Below, piece after piece: positions 35,080 to 46,740 of a stretch of DNA of 64,000 nucleotides. Both the position numbers and the translations under genes were made by a program. Below the pieces are notes generated by a model, which saw only the letters and a list, made by a program, of their open reading frames with translations, did no database searches and had not been told where the DNA came from. Origin of the DNA: Lepus europaeus (taxonomy: Eukaryota > Chordata > Mammalia > Lagomorpha > Leporidae); the NCBI RefSeq assembly GCF_033115175.1, contig NC_084844.1, positions 77,256,531 through 77,320,530 on the forward strand, given 5' to 3'. Positions within the stretch are counted from its first letter, which is position 1. Each line of letters begins with the position of its first letter.

Positions 35080-35430
35080 GTAGAATCTGTGGAGGGCCGT
35101 TTGGCCAGTCAGCAAAGATTTTTAAATGGCAGATATCCTTTGGTGGGATTCAACTACAGGAAATTATCCTGCATATATTGGGCCAAGTATAAAGGATTTG
35201 TAGATTTATTGTGATATTGTTTGTAATGGTAATAAAACAAATAACCTGGAGGTATATTAATAGGGAATTGATAAAATACATTATGATATATCCTTATAAT
35301 AGAATACTAAATATGTAGTGGCTCAAAAATGATTTAGGGACAAAATTCTTGTAAACAAGTTATGAAAATACCATTTTGAGTAGAAAAATGCATACATCTT
35401 TATGAAGATACTTCAAAAAGTTCATAGGAA
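35080..35430 (+). mobile_element. Old L1M 3' fragment
   Basis: Words such as ATTGTTTGTAATGGTAATAA, TTAATAGGGAATTGATAAA and TATCCTTATAATAGAATACTA match the general form of old mammalian L1 3' ends on the plus strand. Highly diverged. Confidence 0.5.
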
Positions 35431-35448
35431 ATTGAGTTAAAAGATGAG

Positions 35449-35759
35449 GCATGGCTGGTGCCGTGACTCACTTGGTTAATCCTCCTCCTGCGGCGCCAGC
35501 ATCTCATGGGTACCGGGTTCTAATCCCAGTTGCTCCTCTTCCAGTCCAGCTCTCTGCTGTGGCCCGGGAATGCAGTGGAGGATGGCCCAAATGCTTGGGT
35601 CCCTGTACCCGCATAGGAGACCAGGAAGAAGCACCTGGCTCCTGGCTTTGGATTGGTGCAGCTCTGGCCATTGCGGGCATTAGGGGAGTGAACCAATGGA
35701 AGGAAGACCTTTCTCTCTCTCTCTCTCACTGTCTATAACTCTGTCAAAAAAAAAAAAAA
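35449..35759 (+). mobile_element. Young-type CSINE
   Basis: GCTGGTGCCGTGACTCACTTGG head, GTTCTAATCCC B-box, CTCTCTCTCTCTCACTGTC and an A13 tail without the AAATAAAT repeat. Confidence 0.92.
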
Positions 35760-35881
35760 GGGTCTATTTTAGTGCCTGAAAGTTGAAATCCATGCATATT
35801 TTTGCTAGTATACACTCTATACAAACTTTTTGAAGAGCCCCTATGAGCTTGTATTTCAAAATTTGTTAGGGCTAAAAAACA

Positions 35882-36225
35882 ATTTTTTTTTTTTTTTTTT
35901 GACAGGCAGAGTGGATAGTGAGAGAGAGAGACAGAGAGAAAGGTCTTCCTTTGCTGTTAGTTCACCCTCCAATGGCCGGTGTGGCCAGTGTGCTGCGGCT
36001 GGTACATGGCGCTGATCCCAAGGAAGGAGCCAGGTGCTTCTCCTGGTCTCCCACGGGGTGCAGGGCCCAAGCACTTGGGCCATCCTCCACTGCCTTCCCG
36101 GGCCACAGCAGAGAGCTGGCCTGCAAGAGGGGCAACCGGGACAGAATCCGGCGCCCGACTGGGATTAGAACCTGGGGTGCCGGCGCCGCAGGCAGAGGAT
36201 TAGCCTATTGAGCCATGGCGCCGGC
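35882..36225 (-). mobile_element. Young-type CSINE
   Basis: T20 then GACAGGCAGAGTGGATAGTGAG, and at the head GAGCCATGGCGCCGGCCC. Opposite in strand to the copy at 35449, 120 bases away. Confidence 0.94.
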
Positions 36226-36959
36226 CCAAAATCTGATACTTTTTGAGAACAGACTTGATGCCACAAGTGGAAGATTCTGTTCCTGATCTCTTGATGGTTT
36301 TCAGTCAAAACACCAGTGCGTTAACAATATTGTAAAAAATTACCTTCATGCTCCATATGTAAAGTCTCTTAGACTTAGGTCTCATCCTGAAGATACGTCA
36401 TTATGCCTGTAAATTTTCCAAAGTGTGAAAAAAAATCTGAAATCTACAACAATTATCTATGCTTAAGAGGAACTTGATCTGGGCACTTTTAAAAATTGAG
36501 AATCCTAATATTTAAAAACAAACTAGATGCTGTCTTTGATTATGGATGAAAAGAGGGATGGGAGGAGATGAGAACAGTGAAATAAGACTCTTAACTGCAC
36601 TGGCTGTCAAGGGCATGTGGGCACCAGTGTTCTTTGAAGAATTTGTTAAAAGTGCCGGTGTGTTATACCTGGAACTTAACTATTTTTACAGTCAGGATAG
36701 CTGGAGATTCTGGACAAGGGGACCTGGGAAAGTCCTGGCAGTTTTACTCCCTTAGCGTTGGGTGAAAATGAAAAGGCCAGGGCTGTCTTAAAAACCTCAT
36801 CCCATGTCTTTAAAATGCCTTTATTCATTTGTACATAAGGGTTCCTGTTCAGATTTTCTGCAACTTTCCCTGAAATCAGAGTAATGTGCATGATATCACC
36901 TGTATTATCAACCTCAGTTGCCAGAATACTCCTTATGTAAATATTTACTGGAAGTAGGT

Positions 36960-37215
36960 CAGGGCTGGGTACAGAGAACACACAGAGATAGATCTTCCAT
37001 CCCTTGTTTCCCTTCACAATTACCCACAATAATTGGGTTGGGCCTGTCTGAAGCCTGGACCCAGGAACCCCATCCAGGTCTTACATGTGGGTTGCAGGAA
37101 CCCAAGTACTCAGACCATCATCTGCTACCCACCAGATACATTAACAAGATCTCAATTCCATCCGCTTCAATAGGAGTTGCAGGCATTCTGAGTGGTGCTT
37201 TAACTTACTGAACCA
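36960..37215 (-). mobile_element. CSINE, very old copy
   Basis: GATAGATCTTCCATCCC, AAGCCTGGACCCAGGAACC, CAAGTACTCAGACCATCATCTGC and GCTTTAACTTACTGAACCA follow the C repeat order with many changes. Confidence 0.65.
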
Positions 37216-37336
37216 TGTGTAAAAGCATATAATTATATACACTGTTATTTTTAAGAGTATGGTATAAAATATGACATGTTGATTAAATGTTCAGGGTGAG
37301 ACACATTCACAGTTTTTGGAACACAGCCCTTTTCCT

Positions 37337-37667
37337 TTTTAAAAAGCATATATTTATTTAATTTGAGAGTCAGAGTTATAGAGAAAGAGAGACATAGGGA
37401 GAAATATGTTCCTCCTACTGGCTCACTCCTCAGATGGCCACAATGGCCAGCACTGGGCCAGGCCAAAGCCAGGAGCCAGGAACTTCATCAGAGTCTCTCA
37501 TGTGGGTGACAGGGGCTGGAACATATGGACCATCTTCTGCTGCTTTTCCCATGCCATTAGCAGGGAGCTGGATCAGAAGTGGAGCAACTGGGACAAGAAC
37601 TGTTGCCCATAAGAGGTACTGGTATTATAGGCAGTAGCTTTATCTACTGTACCATAATGCCAGTTCT
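37337..37667 (-). mobile_element. CSINE, full length
   Basis: TATATTTATTTAATTTGAGAGTCAGAG ... CTGTACCATAATGCCAGTTC; complement orientation. Confidence 0.87.
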
Positions 37668-38191
37668 CCACAATCCTTTTCACCCACAGAATATTATGTG
37701 CAACAGATTTCAATCTTATGTTATATTGGGATGAGCGTATAATAGTTTGCTTTGTGTGTGCAATCTAAGTATAAACAGGGTGTAACTTCAGTTTCTTCCA
37801 TTAGTGAGCTATTTCTACATATTAAGCTCTCTGGCTTTCATTTTTCCCTAAACTGTTTTTCTGTGCTGTATTTATTTTTAATTTAAATGCAATATAACTA
37901 AAACCTCCAAGGTGTAAAAAACATGAATGAATAAAACAGCAAAAACAGGACTCATTTTCTGGTGAAGGATTCGCTCATATTCCTTATTCACTGACTAGTA
38001 CTCCTCCGTTTCAGTTTGTCCTTCCTTGGTGATTATATAAAGAATCATTTGATTATATAAGAGTATTTCAAAATGTTTGTGGAAAATGGAACTAAAATAT
38101 AAGTTTAGTATAGTACCAAAATTATTGAAATATATACATAATTTTCTCATAATATGACTTGCCATAAAAATTTTCGAGACCGTTCATATAT

Positions 38192-38427
38192 GTTTTTAAA
38201 TTTACTTTTATTTATTTGAAAAATAGTGATGAAGACAGAGTGGGAGAGACCAAGAGACATCTCCTGCCTGCTGGTTCTATCCCAGATGGCTGGGGCAGAG
38301 CCAGGCTGAAGCCAGGAGCCTAAAATTTCCACCTAGGTCTCTTACATAGGTAGCAGAGTCCCAGTACTTGGACCATCATCAGCTGCTTTCCGAGATGGAT
38401 TAACAGGGAGCTGGATCAAAAGTGGCA
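38192..38427 (-). mobile_element. CSINE lacking its 5' head
   Basis: TTTTATTTATTTGAAAAATAGTG ... GGGAGCTGGATCAAAAGTGGCAG; the tRNA-like head is missing. Confidence 0.8.
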
Positions 38428-38690
38428 GTAAATATACAGAAAAGAAAATGAAGTAATGTAGTGCTTAATATCATAAAGCCATCTAAAAGAGTGAGTTAGA
38501 TTATTTAATAACATGGAAATGCACAGGTGATATTAAGTGAACATTTCTGTAATTCTGTATGTTATAATCCTATTTTATAAAACATATCTATTCAGATGAA
38601 AAAAATTATAAGAACATATATGGAAATGCATTTAGTAAGTTTCTCTAAGTGGTGATTTTGTGGCTAATTCTCATTTCTCAATTTATTGTT
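38428..38690 (+). mobile_element. Old L1M 3' fragment
   Basis: AGAGTGAGTTAGATTATTTAATAACATGGAAATG and AAGTGAACATTTCTG-type sequence resembles the 3' region of old mammalian L1, plus strand. It lies between two SINEs and ends at the TA repeat. Confidence 0.45.
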
Positions 38691-38714
38691 TATATATATA
38701 TATATATATATATA
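38690..38714. repeat. (TA)n microsatellite
   Basis: About twelve TA units next to the tail of the SINE at 38714. Confidence 0.9.
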
Positions 38715-39042
38715 GTATATTTATTTATTTATTTGAAAGTCAGAGTTACACAGAGAGAAGGAGAGGCAGAGAGAGAGAGAGGTCTTCCATCTGATGGTTT
38801 ACTTCCCAGATAGCCGCAATGGCCAGAGCTGCGCCAATCAGAAGCCAGGAGCCAGGAGCTTATTCCGGGTCTCCCAAGCAGGTGCAGGGGACCAAGGACT
38901 TGGGCCATCTTTTACTGCTTTCCCAGGCCATAGTAGAGAGCTGGATTGGAAGTGGAGCAGCTGGTTCTCAAACCGGCGCCCATATGGGATGCCAGCACTT
39001 CAGGCCAGGGCGTTAACCTGCAGCGCCACAGTTTCGGCCCCA
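38714..39042 (-). mobile_element. CSINE, full length
   Basis: TATTTATTTATTTATTTGAAAGTCAGAG ... CGCCACAGTTTCGGCCCC. Its 3' end abuts a (TA)n tract. Confidence 0.92.
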
Positions 39043-39387
39043 TCTTTTATACATTTTTAAAATATTTTGTGATTATGAAAATAAGTCTCATTCTCATAAA
39101 GTTAAGCAGTTATGCTTTGAAAATAGTAGCAACTTTTTTCTTTTAAAACACAAAGTAAATTCCAGAATTTGCAGATATCCATCACTGCATTGAGTAACTT
39201 TTGTTATTTTTCATTCCAAAAGAAACATTTGCAGAATGCTTCGTTTGAAATCCCAGCAACATTGAGCCTGAACACATTGAGCAATACTCTTCAGAAACAT
39301 TTTTTTCTCCCATTCCAAGATGATTTTGAATTGTTTTTCTTTGGTAATTACACTTAGAACTTAGGCATCCAACAGTAACTGCCTCTA

Positions 39388-39425
39388 CACACTTGATCTT
39401 AGCCAAAAGGCTGAGAAGCTATGGT
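39388..39425 (-). pseudogene. RNU2: 3'-truncated U2 snRNA retropseudogene
   Basis: On the minus strand the sequence matches the highly conserved 5' end of U2 snRNA, from ATCGCTTCTC to GATCAAGTGT, with two or three substitutions. Only about 34 nucleotides of U2 are present. Identical 14-base direct repeats AGTAACTGCCTCTA flank it at 39374-39387 and 39426-39439. There is no poly(A) tail. This fits the known class of short snRNA retropseudogenes made by the L1 machinery; it is not a working U2 gene. Confidence 0.88.
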
Positions 39426-39529
39426 AGTAACTGCCTCTAATTTTGTAGGTGATAATGATGATCATGTGTGATAAGCATGTGCCATAAGAATCTGTTTTAA
39501 AAATAGCAAAATTTTACAAATAGGAGACA

Positions 39530-39860
39530 GGGGCAGGTGTTCAGTGCAGTGGTTATGACTCTACTTGAGAGGAAGACATCCCATATCAGAGTGCCTATGT
39601 TCAAGTTCCAGCTCTACTCCCATTTCCAGCTTCTTTTTGGTATGTGCCCTGGGAAGCAATGGAAAGGGCTCAGATACTTTGGTCACTGCTAGCCACGTGG
39701 GTGATATGGATGGAGTTCCTAGCCTGGGCTTTGGTCCAGCCCATTGTTGATCACTACAAACATTTGACATATGAACCAATGGGTGAGATCTCTTGTCTCT
39801 CTGATTCTCTCTCTCCCGTCAGTACCTTTGAAATAAATAATTTACAAAATAAAAATAGAA
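39530..39860 (+). mobile_element. CSINE-related element, older variant
   Basis: GGGGCAGGTGTTCAGTGCAGTGG head, CAGAGTGCCTATGTTCAAGTTCC, GCCCTGGGAAGCAATGG. The body differs consistently from the common type and matches the variant at 40817. Confidence 0.75.
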
Positions 39861-40094
39861 GGTAAAATAAGAAAAAATGAAATTTTACTACTTATTGGAT
39901 TAATATCTTTAAAATTGCTTAAAAATAGCATCATAAAAACTGACAAATAGGAAGAGATGGAGTTTAACCTAGTACCATAGATGAACTTTCATTGTGTAAT
40001 GGGCAGTGGATGTAACACTGGAACTATTGTGCTTGTAACAGATTCATACTAATTTAAAAAATTATTAATTTATTATTATCTATATTATTATTAT

Positions 40095-40302
40095 TTATTG
40101 GTTGGAGCTGCCCCAATTTGAAGCCAGGAGCCAGGAGCTTCTTCCGGGTCTCCCAAGTGGGTGCAGGGGCCCAAGGTTTTGAGCCATCTTCTATTGCTTT
40201 CCCAGGCCATAGCAGAGAGCTGGAATGGAAGTGGAGCAGCTGGGTCTTGAACCGCCATCTCATCCGGCCAGGGAATTAACCCACTGCGCCACAGTGCCGG
40301 TC
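40095..40302 (-). mobile_element. CSINE, 3'-truncated
   Basis: Starts at TTGGTTGGAGCTGCCCC and ends GCGCCACAGTGCCGGTCC; the 3' region is replaced by an ATT-rich tract. Confidence 0.85.
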
Positions 40303-40816
40303 CAGACTAATTTAAAAGAAATTTATCTCCTTGGTTATTTTAATCAAAATATCTACCTAAGTAGTAATCTATATAACATTACATAGCACTTGGCCAAAAT
40401 TTGAAAAATATAGGCCAGAGCTTTAGAGCCAATTTGGTAAACAATTTTAAAGTGGATAACGTATCAATTGTATTGCATAGCCATCCAGTAATAGTTAATA
40501 ATTAAGTCAACCACAATAATAGATCAGACCAGATATTCATTATATGACAGATAATTCAAATAAGACTACTGAAATACAAGTACTCAAAATCTGCTATTCA
40601 TTTTTCCATGTGTCTTAATCTTGTCTATCTGCCTAGTCTGTAGTAGAAAGCTTTCAATTGTGTGTCATCTCAACAGTCATTCAAATGATCACATACCCTA
40701 TTTTTCATTGTTACATAACTACAAAATGCACAGCCTAAATTGAAGAAACAATACTCCACAGATAGTGTATGTATTTTAAAATGATGTATAAAAGGAAAAA
40801 AAAAAAGATGTATAAA

Positions 40817-41028
40817 AGGGTACAGATATTTGCCTTAGTGGTTAAAATCCTTGAATCCTACATCAGAGTGCCTGGGTTCAACACTGGCCTCCAACTCCAG
40901 CTTCCTGCAAACGCACACTCTGGGATGCAGCAGTGATGGCACATGTAATTGGGGTTTTGCCATCCATGCAGACCTCCTGGATTAATTTCCTGGCTTCCAG
41001 CTTCAGTATAGGCTTAGATCTGGCCATC
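40817..41028 (+). mobile_element. CSINE-related element, older variant, partial
   Basis: GTACAGATATTTGCCTTAGTGG, CAGAGTGCCTGGGTTCAACAC, CTTCCTGCAAACGCACAC; it breaks off at GGCCATC where an opposite SINE begins. Confidence 0.7.
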
Positions 41029-41029
41029 T

Positions 41030-41175
41030 TAGACTTGGGCCATCTTCTACTGCTTTCCCAGGCCATAGCAGTTAGCTGGATTGGAAGTAGAGCAGCTGAG
41101 ACTAGAACTGGGCCCATATGGGATGCTGGCGCTTCAGGCAAGGGTGTTAACCCGCTGCGTCACAGCTCTGGCCCC
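41030..41175 (-). mobile_element. CSINE 5' half
   Basis: ACTTGGGCCATCTTCTACTG ... GCGTCACAGCTCTGGCCCC; joined tail-to-tail with the element at 40817. Confidence 0.85.
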
Positions 41176-41859
41176 TTATAGCATCTCTTAATAAAGAGTT
41201 CACTGAAGAAGCACATCCAGTCTCCCTGCTAAACTATGAGCTTCTGCTCTCATTTCTGTCTCCTGTGTCCACCACAATCCTAATCCCATGGTTAGTGAGA
41301 TTATTTTCTCACCAGTGCCACAGGGTAGAGGAGAAAAATCTCAGTCTTCCGTGTTCCTATTCCATATAAACATCACTAATGGAGAAAGAAATGTTAGTGT
41401 AAATGTGGGGACAGCTATAATTTCTCGATTATTCTCTACTCTGTTATATACATCTACCAGAGTCCTAGTGAAATAAAACTGGAACTAATATGTTCCGGAT
41501 ATCCTTAAAAGTTCTAGACCAAGATAGGAAAACTACCCCTTACTGACAGTGGCACAGTCTATCTGTCTCACACAATTGCAAGTGCACTGTCATAAAGTCA
41601 GCAGACACATGCTTGTCCTTCTATACCTTCACCCAAGGAGAGTCTGATAACTAAGCAGATAGAAGTAGGAAGAGAGAATGGAGACACGGGATTGCAGCCT
41701 TTCTCAACACATGAAACCTGGAAGTGAAGCTGCCATCAGCAAAGCCTTCAAGGCACTTGCATAGTGACCTTAGAGCAATAAGAGCAGCCCTGTCTACCTC
41801 CAGCACCAGGTAGAAGTGGGCTTGGACATTACATCTCACAAAGAAAACATCAATACCTT

Positions 41860-42500
41860 CATTTCATATTGTGGTAAAAGTCACATATTAAAATTACTGT
41901 CGTTCACAGTATAGAGTTCAATGGGAATACATAGACAAATGATCTGTATAATAGATTTCTAGAACTTTTTTCATCTACCAAACTCTGTGCCTAATGAAAA
42001 ATAAAGACCTCCTGCCATCCATAACCCCCTTTCTATTTTCAGTTTCTAGGACTTTTTTAAAATACTTCACAATATTGGAATCTTACAGTATTTTTGTTGG
42101 GTTATTTGCCTAGCATAATATTTTCAAAGTAAATTGATGTCAAAGGATTTTTTTTTTCTATTTCTTCATAATACTCCATAGACCAATTTAAAAATTTTCA
42201 TCTGTTGTGTAACAGTTGTCTTTTTTCCAGACATTGACTATGGCCCAAGCACTTTGATCATCTTCTGCTGATTTCCCAGATGCATTAGCAGGGAACTGGA
42301 TTGGAAGTGGAACAGCTAGGACTTGAACCAGTGCCCATATGGAATGCTGGCATCACAGGTGGAAGCTTTAACCACTACTGTCCACTATTATTGGCCCCCA
42401 GTTATTTTAGACATATAGTCAGAGGTGGAATTATTTTATCTTATAAACTCCACCAGAACACTTCGTACATGCCTTAATTTTTTTATTTGCACTGCTCAGC
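41860..42500 (-). mobile_element. Old L1M fragment, interrupted by a SINE
   Basis: Minus-strand old L1 pattern: AAAATTACTGTCGTTCACAGTATAGAGTTCAATGG, GTTATTTGCCTAGCATAAT, TTCTTCATAATACTCCATAG, and after the SINE at 42238-42398 AGACATATAGTCAGAGGTGGAATT. This word order is typical for complements of L1M 3' regions. Confidence 0.5.
42238..42398 (-). mobile_element. CSINE 5' half inside an old L1M
   Basis: GGCCCAAGCACTTTGATCATC ... GTCCACTATTATTGGCCCC; L1M-like sequence resumes after it. Confidence 0.82.
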
Positions 42501-43184
42501 ATGTAAGAGATAGGGCATCAGGAAGACATGTTCATGGTCGGGAATAGTGCATTTTAATAGGTCATTTAGTTATGAGTAACTAAATGGCATGGAGGCAGTT
42601 GGAAGTGCTACAAAGATACGAGTCTGGATTAAGAAAGATGTGGGATATAGAGATGCTGCTTTGGATGCTGTTTGAACAAATCCAATCTGAGAGGCTCACC
42701 CACGGATACCACATGACTCAATGTCTGCAAATCTTTGTTTTGGATGTGTCTAATAGGGCTCTCTCAAATGAAGTCACAGACGCATCCACAAAGGTCACTG
42801 ATTTCTAAAACATCAGACATTCTAGGTCAGAGACCTCCCTGTCAGTGTGGGCAGGATTTTAGTAGATATGGTAGCACTGCGGAAGGTAGAGTCTGTACAG
42901 AAGTCTCACATGTGTCTGAGATTCCTAGCAGCCTTTTCTCTTGACTGGGACACTGCCTTTCGTACAGATTCACAGTAAAGGACACACTGTGATTACGAAA
43001 GCATTCCCATGGGCAGAAAAATCACATGAAGGGAGGTTTGAGTTCACCTGGTTATCTAATACAGCACTATTTCTGATTTCCTAAGAGAAAAATTTAAAAT
43101 TTACTCTTGGGCTTTATTTCATAGCTAAAGTCTCATACTACCAATTTCCAATAGCTTTATAGACTCATTACCAAGCAATATCCA

Positions 43185-43290
43185 TGATCTGCCACTTAGC
43201 AAGTATGAAAAGTAGGAAAATACTTCTGCCTGAACCTTAGATTCTTCATCTGTAAAATGATTTTATTTTAACCTTGTAGAGTTTCTAGGC
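43185..43290 (+). mobile_element. MIR relic
   Basis: TGATCTGCCACTTAGCAAG then TGAACCTTAGATTCTTCATCTGTAAAATGA follow the sense MIR order. Confidence 0.55.
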
Positions 43291-43299
43291 TCAACAAAC

Positions 43300-44940
43300 C
43301 CAAGTGGTAGATCCATTCTTCGTAACATATCAAATCACCTTTAAGCAGTATCTAGCATCATCCATGCCAGAACAAATCTAATATGGAATTGTGATAGCAG
43401 ATGAGGTCTCTCCTCTCCTTATGGCTCAGTTATTTATTACAAGAAATCAAGACGAATGGGTTCATAGAACAAGCCAGTAGCTCCAGAACAGCTATAGTGA
43501 AGGAGAGTCCTAGCCTTATTATTCTTGTATTAGTGAACTGTCTTTCCCTCTTGGTTCTGTGGGACCTCAAAAGATCAGTCTTCATCTTCTCTCCGGGCTG
43601 TTCATCCTGACTCTCTGCTCACACAGTAACAGAAGTCTCTTGATAGCTTCAGATCTTTCCAGTCTTTTAAAAATGATCTCTGTACTCTACAGTTCACTCT
43701 ACCTACTGTTGGATTTCTCTTTATAGCGCATTCAATTTGTTCTGATTTCTAACTTGATTAGGTACTTAATGCAAAGAAAACTTGGTTTATTTATGACATT
43801 AATGTAAGAAGAATTTTCTTTTTGGTGTTTTAAGACATTTCAAGTATATTTTATCAAAATTTTAATATACTTAAAAGAGGAAAAAAATAAGAAAATTATC
43901 ACTGCTCTGCCAAACCTAAAGAAGTACAAGTGCCTTCCTGGTACTCACCTCATTTGCTGAAATAGCTTCCTCCTCCTTTCAGCCTTGAGCTTCCTCTCCC
44001 TTACTCAGTTCTATCTTCTGTGGCTTGCCATTTTCTTAAGCCTATTACAGTTATAAGCTTGATTCCTTCAACAGATTTCTTCCCTATCAAAACTGATCTA
44101 AGTGAGAAAAGGGCAAATGTTATACTCTTTCTGTACAAGACAGCTTTGCTAGAGCGCAGATTAAGTCAGTGTGAAGGTGGGAATTTGACTATTTCTGAAT
44201 CCATCTGAGGCCCACTAAGCATCAGACAGACCTTAGGAAACTTGCCAAACTCAGATCCTTGAGTATGTCAAGTACAAAGATGCCAGCCAAGGGAAGAAAC
44301 ATGCCCATCTGCTGATCACAGATGACACTGTAGGAAAATTAACAAGTCTCTGTGCCCTAGTTATTCACTGCCAAGAACTGAGCTACCATCTGTGTTCCTC
44401 TACACTCTCATTCAGAGACATCCTGAGCAAGGAGGCAGAAAGCCTGAGGTATGTGTTGTCTGCATGAATCGTTAAACCCTCACCTCATAGATACCTTCAC
44501 CCACATGCAGCGTGCTCTGTGACAGCAGGGGGACCTTTTCCTCTCCCATGTTCAAATGGCAGAAGACGTTGACTATTGCTACTTGTAAAGAACACGTTCA
44601 TATTCCTATTTTACATATAAGAGAAAACTATTATTGTTTTATAGGTTAATTATCTTCAGTGTTCAGAGGTATTATTCACTACCTCCCTCTAAACCCAAAT
44701 CTAAGACAATCTGACACATGTCACATAGGAACACTTGTCTCTAGATCCAGGAAATTACTTACTTTTTTTTTTCAGATTTAATTTTACTGGTTTGGAGTAC
44801 TAATTTTATACACCCCATTGTCCTTTCTAGAATCCTTCATTCTCAGATCCTCTGCAGTCTGAGTTGTTCTCTTGTCCTCTGAGGACAACTGACCTCAGTG
44901 ATTTTGAGTTTTCCATGCTGGTGATTCAAATAATATTGAT
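43300..44940. other. No recognised gene or repeat
   Basis: AT-rich presumed intron; short open frames only. Nothing assigned. Confidence 0.45.
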
Positions 44941-45012
44941 CTACCACAAAGGTGGCCAGGGCCCAAGTACTCAGGCAATCTTCCACCATTTTGTTTCAGG
45001 CAAATAAGCAAG

Positions 45013-45124
45013 AATCCAAATACATGATTTTCCATGCTGGCATCCGATATTGGAGTGTTGTTTTGAAGTTTGCTCTGCATCCAATCCAGCTTTCTGCTGG
45101 TTTGAAAAACCATGTATTTGGATT
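45013..45124. repeat. Short imperfect inverted repeat
   Basis: AATCCAAATACATGATTTTC (45013-45032) is matched in reverse complement by 45104-45124 with one mismatch and one indel; the loop is about 71 bases. Surrounding words resemble two opposed, worn SINE halves. Confidence 0.6.
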
Positions 45125-45574
45125 TATGTCTTGGCAACTTTGGGACTAACTTCATGATTAGGCAAGTCCTATTGGAAGATTCAAAGATTTCCATTACGTG
45201 AAACTAACTCCAAATTTCCTTGTACACAAGGGTGGATATGCATCTTATGACCCCTGCAAGGCAGCAAAGATCATAAAATACACACAAAGGAGTATGAAAA
45301 TTTGGTTGTTTCCATCTTTTATTCTCTTTAATCCCTGTCTTACAATAATAATCTTTTAAGAGCAGCAGTATCGTGCATTTCATATTAGTGGATGTGAGGC
45401 GTTTGTAAACTGTAGTTCTGCCTAATACACTGGCACTAAGTAAAGATACCTCATGCATAAATGATAGTAATAACAACTAAGATTAACTTCCCCCTTTGGT
45501 ACTGAAGTGCCCAAAAGAAAAAACTAAACCTGTAGTCTGTATTAATTGTGACAGTGGTCATGAGATTTTACAAA

Positions 45575-45690
45575 TATTTTCTTATTTAATTCTCACAGCA
45601 AGCCTGCTATTTAAATACTATTTACCTAATTCCAAATGTGACTAAATTATCTGGCTAAAATATTAAGTGGCAAGAATTGGTTCATGTTCC
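45575..45690 (-). mobile_element. MIR relic
   Basis: TTATTTAATTCTCACAGCAAGCCTGCTATTTAAATACTATT followed by TGGCTAAAATATTAAGTGGCAAG is the antisense MIR pattern. Confidence 0.5.
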
Positions 45691-46055
45691 TAAACATCTT
45701 CATTTTCAGGGGTGCACAGCAGATGTGAACTTCAACTAGAATGTTACTTCCTAGCTTATTCACACAATTATTCCACAGGACTCATTTGTCTTGTCACAAG
45801 GAACTCCCTCTGCATTGGATCCACTTTCCATTCAGTAGCCTAGCATTTTCTCATTTTCACTGCACCAATCAAACCACTTATTCATTTGTACACATGTTCC
45901 CTAAGATTGCATATAGTCATTCACCACATCTATTGATTAAGAACCTGAACCTCAAGCTTCACATGTCTTCTTACCCCATGGCTGCATCTGACAGAATTTA
46001 TCATTAAACTTTCAATTCTGGACTAATTAGATTCATCATTCTATAAATAATCTTA

Positions 46056-46384
46056 TTTTAAAGATTTATGTATTTGAAAGTTAGAGTTACATAGAAGAAG
46101 AGACAGAATCAGAGGGAGGGAGGGAGAGAGAGATCTTTCATCAAATGGCCACAACATCCAGATCGAGCCCAGGCTGAAGCCAGGAGCCGGGAGCCAGGAG
46201 CTTCATCTGGGTCTCCCACCTGGGTGCAAGGGCTCAACAACTTGGGACATCTTTTGGGGCTTTCCCAGGTATATTAGCAGGGAGCCACATCAAAAGTGGA
46301 ATAGCTGGGACTTGAACTGGCTACGAAATTAGATGTTGGTACTACAGGCAGCGGCTTTATCCACTATGCTACATCACTGGCCCC
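46056..46384 (-). mobile_element. CSINE, first unit of a tandem pair
   Basis: TTTAAAGATTTATGTATTTGAAAGTTAGAG ... GCTACATCACTGGCCCC. Its 3' side is preceded by CTATAAATAATCTTA (46041-46055). Confidence 0.88.
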
Positions 46385-46740
46385 ACGATTTATTATTTAT
46401 TTAAAAGGCAGAGTTATAGAGAGAGGAGGTGGAACAGGAGGAGAGAGAGATAGAGATACAGAGAGAGAGAGAGAGAGAGAGCGCGTACTTCCATCCACTG
46501 GTTTTCTCTCCAAATGACCACAATGACCAGGGCTGGGCTAGGCCAAAGTTAGGAGCTCAGAGCTTCTTCTGGTCTCCCACATGTGTACGGGGCCAAGAAC
46601 TTGGGGCATCTTCCACTGTTTTCCCAGACACATTAGCAGGGAGCTGGATTGGAATAGGAACAGCCAATCTCAAGCCTGCACTCACATGGATGCCAGCATC
46701 ACAGGTGGAGGCTTAAACTGCTATGTCACAATGCTTGCCC
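46385..46740 (-). mobile_element. CSINE, second unit of a tandem pair
   Basis: ATTTATTATTTATTTAAAAGGCAGAG ... GTCACAATGCTTGCCCC. Its head is followed by CTATAAATAATCTTA (46741-46755), the same 15 bases that precede the first unit; no repeat lies between the units. Confidence 0.88.

Larger units (their letters stand above)
29400..35080. other. Presumed intron 1 of the right paralogue, SINE-free
   Basis: Mostly unique-looking sequence with two L2 relics (33045, 33630). No exon with both good splice sites was found. With the preceding part it forms an 8.1 kb stretch (27290-35440) free of SINEs. Confidence 0.45.

Noticed and set aside
39388-39425. Functional U2 snRNA gene
   Set aside because: Only the first 34 or so nucleotides are present, and no snRNA promoter or 3' box is seen.
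46440-46490. Short regular repeats as a CRISPR array
   Set aside because: These are GA microsatellites inside SINEs; there are no spacers of even length and the genome is mammalian.
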